From Microbacterium sufflavum (GTDB lineage: Bacteria; Actinomycetota; Actinomycetes; Actinomycetales; Microbacteriaceae): a stretch of 64,000 nucleotides of DNA. The notes beneath the pieces are model-generated. The model saw only the letters and a program-made list of their open reading frames with translations, did not search any database and had not been told where the DNA came from. This document shows, piece by piece, positions 58,810 to 64,000 of this stretch (position 1 is the stretch's first letter; every line of letters starts with the position of its first letter). A program made the translations under genes and the position numbers. The DNA is taken from positions 868,001 to 932,000 of the forward strand of contig NZ_JAHWXK010000001.1 in the NCBI RefSeq assembly GCF_023091155.1. Direction: 5' to 3'.

Positions 58810-59520
58810 GTGGACCTGCTGCAGTGGCTCGTCGACGCCTTCAATTCGCAGTGGCTGCTGCCGGGCGGGCAGACCCTGCTGGTGCGCGAAGTGGTGGGCA
58901 ACGCGTTCGGGCTGGCGAGCGCGCTCGGCGGCATGCGGCGCAAGGTGTGGGCGTGGCCGGTCGGCATCGTCGGCAACCTGCTGCTGCTGACCGTGTTCCT
59001 CGGTTCGGCGCTCAGCCCCGACCCCTCGCTCCCCCACCTGCTCGGCCAGGCCGGCCGGCAGGTCATGTTCATCGCCGTCGCGGTGTACGGCTGGATCCGC
59101 TGGCGCAACGCCGAGGGCGGCCGCGTGGTGCCGCGGTGGGCGCCGACGAGCGCCCGCGTCGGAATCGTGCTGGTGATGATCGCCGGCACGGTCGCGCTCA
59201 CCCCGGTGTTCCGCGCGCTCGGGTCGTGGGAGCCGGTGTGGGCCGACGCCTGGACGTTCGTCGGCTCGCTCCTGGCCACGTACGGCATGGCGAAGGGGTG
59301 GACGGAGTTCTGGCTCATCTGGATCGCCGTGGACGTGGTCGGCGTGCCGCTGCTGTTCAGCTCCGGCTACTACGCGACCGGCCTCATGTACGTGTTCTAC
59401 GGCGTGTTCACCGCGGTCGGGTTCGTGATCTGGTGGCGGGCGCAGCGCCGTGCCGACCACGGGATCGAGATCCTGCCTCCCGACCCCAGCCCCCGACGCC
59501 TCGACGAGGACGCCCCCTGA
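58810..59520 (+). CDS. pnuC: PnuC-type nicotinamide riboside transporter
   Basis: The 236-residue protein has seven membrane helices in the PnuC arrangement. Identifying segments are VVGNAFGLASALGGMRRKVWAWPVGIVGN (short form ALGGMRRKVWAWPVGIVGN), YGWIRWRN, the second-half WTFVGSLLATYGMAKGWTEFWLIWIAVD (short form KGWTEFWLIWIAVDV), and YYATGLMYVFY. PnuC moves nicotinamide riboside by facilitated diffusion, trapped by NadR/kinase. The GTG start is five bases after the acetyltransferase stop, so the two are cotranscribed. No NMN riboswitch is visible. Confidence 0.9.
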   Translation: MDLLQWLVDAFNSQWLLPGGQTLLVREVVGNAFGLASALGGMRRKVWAWPVGIVGNLLLLTVFLGSALSPDPSLPHLLGQAGRQVMFIAVAVYGWIRWRNAEGGRVVPRWAPTSARVGIVLVMIAGTVALTPVFRALGSWEPVWADAWTFVGSLLATYGMAKGWTEFWLIWIAVDVVGVPLLFSSGYYATGLMYVFYGVFTAVGFVIWWRAQRRADHGIEILPPDPSPRRLDEDAP

Positions 59521-59629
59521 CCCGCCGCGACGTCTACGACCGCTGACCCCGCCCGCCGCCCTCGCGATTGTTTCGGTGCGTGTCGGCGGTGCTCGACCGC
59601 GGCCCCGTGTGTCCCGTTTCATGGGTCGC

Positions 59630-61012
59630 ATGACCCGACAGATCCGCTTCAACGCCTTCGACATGAACTGCGTCGCCCACCAGTCGTCCGGGCTGTGGCG
59701 GCACCCCGACGACCGGTCGCGGCAGTACAACACGATCTCGTACTGGACCGAGCTGGCGACACTGCTGGAGAGCGCGACCTTCGACGGCATCTTCATCGCC
59801 GACGTGCTCGGCACCTACGACGTGTACGGCGGCACCAACGAGGCCGCGATCCGCAACGGCGCCCAGGTGCCGGTGAACGACCCGATCCTGCTCGTGAGCG
59901 CGATGGCCGCGGTGACCGAGCACCTCGGCTTCGGCATCACGGCCGGCACGGCGTTCGAGCACCCCTACCCGTTCGCACGGCGGCTCAGCACGCTCGACCA
60001 CCTCACGCAGGGCCGCATCGGCTGGAACGTCGTCACCGGCTACCTGCCCAGCGCCGCCCGCAACATGGGCCAGGAGGATCAGCTCGGTCATGACGACCGC
60101 TACGACCACGCCGACGAGTACGTCGAGGTGCTGTACAAGCTGTGGGAGGGGTCGTGGGAGGACGACGCCGTGGTCGAGGACCGCGAGCGCGGCATCTTCA
60201 CCGACCCCGCCAAGGTGCACCCGATCCGGCACGAGGGCACGCACTTCCGCGTGCCGGGCATCCACATCTCCGAGCCGTCGCCGCAGCGCACCCCCGTCAT
60301 CTACCAGGCCGGTGCGAGCCCCCGCGGCGTGCGGTTCGCGGCCGAGAACGCCGAGGCGATCTTCGTCGCCGCCCCGTCGAAGGAGGTGCTGGCCGGCACC
60401 GTGAAGCGCATCCGCGACGCCCTCGAGGCGGCGGGACGCGACCGCTACGACGCCCGCATCTACACGCTGTTGACCGTGATCACCGCGGCCACGAGCGAGG
60501 AGGCGACCGCGAAGCACGCGGAGTACCTGTCGTATGCGAGTCCCGAGGGTGCCCTCACGTTCATGTCGGGCTGGATGGGCGTCGACCTGTCGCAGTACGG
60601 CGAAGACGAACCCGTGGGGAACGTGGAGTCCAACGCGATCCAGTCGGTGCTCCAGCACCTGAAGGAGGAGGCGGATCTCGGCCGGGAGTGGACGGTCGGC
60701 GACTTCGGGCGACACAACGCCATCGGCGGACTCGGACCCACGGTCGTCGGCTCGGGCGAGGAGATCGCCGACGAACTGCAGTCGTGGGTGGAGCAGACCG
60801 ACATCGACGGCTTCAACCTCGCCTACGCGGTCACGCCCGGCACGTGGCAGGACGTGATCGAGCACGTGATCCCGGTGCTGCGCGAGCGCGGCGCGTACCC
60901 CGAGGAGTACACGCCCGGCACGCTGCGCCACAAGCTCCACGGGCGCGGCGACCGCGTGCAGGACACGCACCGCGCCGCGCAGTACCGCGTGGGGGCGGCG
61001 GCGCGGGCCTGA
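59630..61012 (+). CDS. FMN-dependent monooxygenase of the NtaA/SnaA/DszA family
   Basis: The 460-residue luciferase-like flavin monooxygenase oxidises a substrate with FMNH2 supplied by a separate reductase. It shows the NtaA-type pattern: NAFDMNCVAHQSSGLWRHP at the N-terminus, FIADVLGTYDVYGG, FEHPYPFARRLSTLDHLTQGRIGWNVVTGY (short form GRIGWNVVTGY), and VIYQAGASPRGVRFA. Substrates in this family include nitrilotriacetate, dibenzothiophene sulfone and alkyl sulfones, so the true substrate is open. An in-frame ATG nine bases upstream is the alternative start. It ends six bases before the convergent 58-aa gene. Confidence 0.88.
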   Translation: MTRQIRFNAFDMNCVAHQSSGLWRHPDDRSRQYNTISYWTELATLLESATFDGIFIADVLGTYDVYGGTNEAAIRNGAQVPVNDPILLVSAMAAVTEHLGFGITAGTAFEHPYPFARRLSTLDHLTQGRIGWNVVTGYLPSAARNMGQEDQLGHDDRYDHADEYVEVLYKLWEGSWEDDAVVEDRERGIFTDPAKVHPIRHEGTHFRVPGIHISEPSPQRTPVIYQAGASPRGVRFAAENAEAIFVAAPSKEVLAGTVKRIRDALEAAGRDRYDARIYTLLTVITAATSEEATAKHAEYLSYASPEGALTFMSGWMGVDLSQYGEDEPVGNVESNAIQSVLQHLKEEADLGREWTVGDFGRHNAIGGLGPTVVGSGEEIADELQSWVEQTDIDGFNLAYAVTPGTWQDVIEHVIPVLRERGAYPEEYTPGTLRHKLHGRGDRVQDTHRAAQYRVGAAARA

Positions 61013-61018
61013 GCGGCG

Positions 61019-61195
61019 TCAGTCGGCGTCGCGGGAGAACAGGTTCCGCAGCACGAGGAACACCACGACGGCCACGACCGCGACGATCGCGAGCTTCGCG
61101 ATGAACCACAGCACCGAGAACAGGGCGCTGACGATCCACCACGCGATCACGACAGCGAGGATCACGCCGAGCACGGTCCAGATGTTCTTGGTCAT
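61019..61195 (-). CDS. 58-residue membrane protein coupled to the double-MerR regulator
   Basis: The reading frame encodes MTKNIWTVLGVILAVVIAWW followed by a second hydrophobic run (about 30-49) and a short charged end (RNLFSRDAD). It has two membrane helices (about 5-27 and 29-49). Its ATG overlaps the stop of the MerR-type gene as ATGA, so translation is coupled. Codon use matches the strong GC-third pattern of its neighbours, supporting a real gene despite its size. Function unknown. Confidence 0.72.
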   Translation of the reverse strand: MTKNIWTVLGVILAVVIAWWIVSALFSVLWFIAKLAIVAVVAVVVFLVLRNLFSRDAD

Positions 61196-61995
61196 ACGTC
61201 CAGCCTAGGGGCGCGGGCCGCGGGATCCTCCCCTCCCGGACCGCCGGCTCCGGCGGGCGTCGCGGTGTCCGCGCCGCCCGCGCGGTCGGTGTCGGCGAGC
61301 AGTGCATGCAGGCTGCCCGCCGCCGCCAGCAGCGCGACGCTGCGGCGGGTGAGGGCGTCGAGCCGGGCGGCGAGGATGCTCTGCAGCCCTCCGTTCTCGC
61401 CGTGCGTCCGCAGCTCCTCCAGGATCCGGGTGATGGCCGGGATCCCGTAGCCGCCCGACCGGAGTGCGGCGACCACGCGGGCCTCGGTGATCGCGCCCGA
61501 GCCGTAGCGGCGGGCGCTCCTGCCGTCGCGCATCGGGCGGATGAGCCCCTCGTGCTCCCAGTGGCGCAGCGCCGAGGTCCGCACGCCGAGGGCCTGGGCG
61601 AGCTCACCGACCGTCATCTCGTCGGCGTCGTCGAACACGTCGTCGGCGTCGGACACCGCGACCTCCAGACCGCGCAGCGCCTCCCGCAGCCGGCTGCGCT
61701 CGTCGGCGAGGTCGGCGTGGAGGGCGTCGACGCGCTCGGCGGCCCGTTCGACCGAGGACCGGATGAGCATCGGCATGAGCGCGCGGGCCGCCACCGGACC
61801 GATGGCCGCGGCCAGCTCCCGGTACGCCCGCGCCGCGGTCTCGTGCCGTGCACCGTAGCGCCGGTAGCCGTTCGCCGCGCGGACCGCCGGGGGAATGATG
61901 CCGAGCCGCTCCAGGTCGCGGACCTGCTGCACCGAGTAGCCGACGCTCCGACCGATCTCCGCCGTGCTCCTGACCCGCTCTGGAGGGTTGCTCAC
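61192..61995 (-). CDS. Regulator with two MerR-type DNA-binding domains
   Basis: The 267-residue protein contains two complete MerR-like winged HTH units. The first is at about 10-75 (STAEIGRSVGYSVQQVRDLE, then RAANGYRRYGARH). The second is at about 127-195 (MTVGELAQALGVRTSALRHW, then GRSARRYGSG). A helical coiled-coil (about 78-112) separates them, and a further helix (about 195-235) precedes a disordered Gly/Ala tail. Ordinary MerR proteins carry one HTH and dimerise, whereas this one could bind a site as a pseudo-dimer. No metal-binding Cys is present. The GTG start follows GGGGG. It is coupled to the 58-residue membrane gene. Confidence 0.8.
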   Translation of the reverse strand: MSNPPERVRSTAEIGRSVGYSVQQVRDLERLGIIPPAVRAANGYRRYGARHETAARAYRELAAAIGPVAARALMPMLIRSSVERAAERVDALHADLADERSRLREALRGLEVAVSDADDVFDDADEMTVGELAQALGVRTSALRHWEHEGLIRPMRDGRSARRYGSGAITEARVVAALRSGGYGIPAITRILEELRTHGENGGLQSILAARLDALTRRSVALLAAAGSLHALLADTDRAGGADTATPAGAGGPGGEDPAARAPRLDV

Positions 61996-62056
61996 CCGTA
62001 ACCCCCTGTTCTCCGCAGCCAAGACTCCATAGGCACTGCAACCGGACCATTGAAGC

Positions 62057-62167
62057 ATGGACAGACAGCAGATCATCGAGGCCGTGCGATCGTTCGACGG
62101 CGCGCTCGCCATGACACCGCAGCCGGGGAGCGAGTTCCCTGAGCTGTCGTGGGGCCGAGGGCGGTGA
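62057..62167 (+). pseudogene. Truncated 5-prime end of a DUF6194-type gene
   Basis: ATG opens 36 codons beginning MDRQQIIEAVRSFDGALAMT and reaching EFPELSWG, which matches the N-terminus typical of DUF6194 proteins. The frame then leaves the family sequence abruptly (RGR, stop) where the rest of the roughly 150-residue protein should follow. The stop overlaps the start of the Imm5-like gene as GTGA. I infer a deletion that removed the 3-prime part of one gene and the spacer or 5-prime end of the next. Confidence 0.55.
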
Positions 62168-62700
62168 CCGTGGGCACCGCTCAGGGCATGACCGAGGGGC
62201 AGCGCCGGACCGTCGCCGTGTGGGCCGCGGACTGCGCCGACCGCGTGCTGCCGTTGTTCGAGGCGGACGCCCCCGGCGATGACCGCCCACGCGACGCCAT
62301 CGCCAGGACCAGGGCCTTCGCACGCGGGGAGCTCTCCGCCGCGGGTGAGATCCGGCGGCGGTTCGTGGCAGGCCGGGCGGCGGGGAGTGCCGCGACCCCG
62401 GCCGGACGAGCGGCCGCGCGTGCCGCCGCCCAGGCCGCGGGGGTGGCGCACATGGGAGCGCATGCACTCGGGGCGGCCGCGTATGCCGCGGTCGCCGTGG
62501 GGCTCGCGCATCCCGACGACCCCCGCGCCCGCGACCGGGAGGTGACGCAGCAGCTCGCCCTCCTCTCCCCCGCCGCAGCCTCGGCCCTGCGCTCCCTGCC
62601 CCTCCTCGGCACCGACACCGTCGGACCGCTCGGCCCCGGGCTGCTGGCCGCGGGCGACCTCGGCGCGGTGATCCGGCGGGTGCAGGCCGCACTCGCCTGA
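62164..62700 (+). CDS. Imm5-like putative immunity protein
   Basis: The 178-residue, strongly helical Ala/Arg-rich protein begins with VAVWAADCADRVLPLFEADAPGDDRPRDAI (short form WAADCADRVLPLFEADAPGD), the pattern of Imm5-like proteins found beside polymorphic toxins. A central repeat-like AAARAAAQAAGVAHMGAHALGAAAYA follows. No toxin gene lies in the window, so an orphan immunity or unrelated DNA-damage role is possible. The GTG start is at the junction with the truncated DUF6194 gene, and the original start may have been lost. Confidence 0.65.
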   Translation: MTVGTAQGMTEGQRRTVAVWAADCADRVLPLFEADAPGDDRPRDAIARTRAFARGELSAAGEIRRRFVAGRAAGSAATPAGRAAARAAAQAAGVAHMGAHALGAAAYAAVAVGLAHPDDPRARDREVTQQLALLSPAAASALRSLPLLGTDTVGPLGPGLLAAGDLGAVIRRVQAALA

Positions 62701-62757
62701 CCCCGCTGCACGCCGCGCTTCAGCGGCGATTCAGCGTCGAGCCGCCACACTGGGGTG

Positions 62758-63435
62758 ATGCGGATCCTGGTGGTGGACGACGAGGTGCGCCTGGCGGAGG
62801 GCGTGCGTCGGGGGCTCGAGGCCGAGGGCTTCGCGGTCGACGTGGCACACAACGGGGTCGACGGACTGTGGCGGGCACGGGAGACGCGGTACGACGCGAT
62901 CGTGCTCGACCTGATGATGCCCGGCATGAGCGGCTGGAAGGTGTGCGAGGCGCTGCGGGCGGAGGAGAACTGGACGCCCGTGCTCATGCTCACCGCGAAG
63001 GACGGCGAGTGGGATCAGGTCGAGGCCCTCGAGACCGGCGCCGACGACTACGTCACGAAGCCGTTCTCGTTCGCGATCCTGGTCGCACGGCTGCGGGCCC
63101 TGGTGCGCCGCGGGGCCGTTGCCCGTCCCACCGTGCTGGAGGCCGGGGATCTGCGCCTGGATCCCGCGGCGCATCACGTATGGCGCGGCGACACGCCGAT
63201 CAGCCTCACGGCCAGGGAGTTCGCGGTGCTCGAGCACCTGATGCGGCACCGCGGCCAGGTGCTCTCCAAGCGCGACCTGATCGCGGGGGTCTGGGACGAC
63301 GACTTCGACGGCGACCCGAACATCGTCGAGGTGTACGTCGGCCATCTGCGGCGCAAGGTGGACAAGCCGTTCGGGCGCGCGGCTATCGAGACCATCCGCG
63401 GGGCGGGCTACCGGCTGGCGGCCGACGGTGGCTAG
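62758..63435 (+). CDS. OmpR-family response regulator
   Basis: The 225-residue regulator has a receiver domain (1-118) with phosphoacceptor Asp51 in IVLDLMMPGMSG, acidic Asp8/Asp9, and Lys in YVTKPFSF. It has an OmpR-type winged HTH (about 128-222; LTAREFAVLEHLMRHRGQVLSKRDL, NIVEVYVGHLRRKVD). CACACT lies six bases before the ATG, suggesting a leaderless start. It overlaps the downstream kinase by eight bases. Confidence 0.92.
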   Translation: MRILVVDDEVRLAEGVRRGLEAEGFAVDVAHNGVDGLWRARETRYDAIVLDLMMPGMSGWKVCEALRAEENWTPVLMLTAKDGEWDQVEALETGADDYVTKPFSFAILVARLRALVRRGAVARPTVLEAGDLRLDPAAHHVWRGDTPISLTAREFAVLEHLMRHRGQVLSKRDLIAGVWDDDFDGDPNIVEVYVGHLRRKVDKPFGRAAIETIRGAGYRLAADGG

Positions 63436-64000
63436 CCGGTTCCTCCGTTCGGTGCGCGGCCGGACGACGCTCGGCGCGACGGTAGTCGTGGCGGTGGCCC
63501 TGCTGATCGGCGCCTTCTCCTTCTACGGCGTGCTCAGCGCGAGCATCCACGGCGCCAGGGAGCGCGCCGCCGAGCAGCGCCTGGAGGAGCTGGTGCAGCG
63601 CTTCGAGGGTCCGGGGCGCCCCGGTCCCGAGCTGCTCGACGACGACATCGTGCAGCTGATCGGACGCGACGGGACCGTGCGTCGCGCGAGCGAGGAGGCG
63701 CAGGAGCTCCTCGGATCGGGGTCGCTGCCCGTGCACGACGACCCGCGCAGCTTCGTGATCGACGGCGAGCGGATGGTGGTCGTGTCGGACGACCTCGACG
63801 ACGGTGAGAGCCTGGTGCTGGCGGTGCCGATGGAGGACGACGCGGAGACGCTCGCCACGGTCGCGACGCTGTTGGCCGTCGCCGTCCCCGCTTTGCTGGT
63901 GCTCGTCGCCGCGACCACCTGGCTCGTCACGGGGCGGGCCCTGCGTCCGGTCTCGCGCATCCGCACGGAGGTCGACGGCATCACGGCGGAGCGCCTCGAC
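63428..64000 (+). CDS. Sensor histidine kinase, 5-prime part only
   Basis: The first 191 codons are in the window, and the gene runs off the end without a stop. A membrane helix (about 13-35), an extracytoplasmic domain (about 36-150, acidic, ERAAEQRLEELVQRFEG), a second helix (about 145-170) and the start of a HAMP domain (GRALRPVSRIRTEVDGI) can be seen. It is the partner of the OmpR-type regulator. The signal is unknown. The kinase domains lie beyond the window. Confidence 0.88.
   Translation, partial: MASRFLRSVRGRTTLGATVVVAVALLIGAFSFYGVLSASIHGARERAAEQRLEELVQRFEGPGRPGPELLDDDIVQLIGRDGTVRRASEEAQELLGSGSLPVHDDPRSFVIDGERMVVVSDDLDDGESLVLAVPMEDDAETLATVATLLAVAVPALLVLVAATTWLVTGRALRPVSRIRTEVDGITAERLD

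Overview
The window is high-GC, gene-dense DNA from an actinobacterium, most likely a Microbacteriaceae member such as Microbacterium. The evidence is the codon bias, ATGA and GTGA stop/start overlaps throughout, many GTG starts, and a recurring TANNNT hexamer 5-7 bases before start codons, which is the mark of leaderless mRNAs. No rRNA, tRNA, CRISPR array, insertion sequence or complete prophage was found.

Layout. 1-7 kb: a membrane-anchored DUF4352-type protein, a decayed pseudogene, a bkd/pdh-type 2-oxoacid dehydrogenase operon (E1alpha, E1beta, E2, small membrane protein) and a HisC-type aminotransferase. 7-16 kb: a YvlD-type membrane protein, a secreted protein, a helical WXG100-like protein paired with a serine hydrolase, a low-molecular-weight phosphatase, purB (apparently with a CTG start), an MFS exporter, small membrane proteins, a helix-turn-helix regulator and a rhodanese. 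16-21 kb: a second-looking MurJ of atypical base composition, ribA, a MarR regulator, a ClgR-like regulator and two overlapping clpP genes, one of which has lost the catalytic serine. 21-33 kb: thioesterase, YhgE-like heptad-repeat protein, a PLP sulfur amino acid enzyme with a divergent Lrp regulator, acyl-CoA synthetase, MATE exporter, amino acid permease, DUF2871 protein and a NarL-type two-component system. 33-42 kb: YigZ, a J-domain protein, then a LacI-controlled carbohydrate operon (binding protein, two permeases, GH130 enzyme, Tat-exported alpha/alpha-barrel-like protein). 42-46 kb: Fur-family regulator plus catalase, a hydrolase, and msrB-msrA. 46-56 kb: an eight-gene sialic acid (nan) uptake and catabolism operon including a DUF4862-type protein, with a divergent GntR/FCD regulator. 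56-64 kb: two polytopic membrane proteins, GNAT acetyltransferase, PnuC, an LLM monooxygenase, a double-MerR regulator coupled to a 58-aa membrane protein, a truncated DUF6194 gene fused to an Imm5-like gene, and an OmpR/histidine kinase pair cut by the window end.

How it fits together. Two carbohydrate scavenging units dominate. The LacI unit probably imports a mannose-containing oligosaccharide and phosphorolyses it. The nan unit imports sialic acid and converts it through ManNAc and ManNAc-6-P to GlcNAc-6-P. Oxidative stress defence is grouped in fur-katA and msrBA. Protein quality control is represented by the clgR-like/clpP locus. Control sites can be read directly upstream of several units: a 17-bp palindrome over the fur promoter, twin AAACCGGTT operators at lacI, a 13-bp palindrome between the nan operon and its regulator, and tandem CGC-N5-GCG boxes upstream of the clpP pair.
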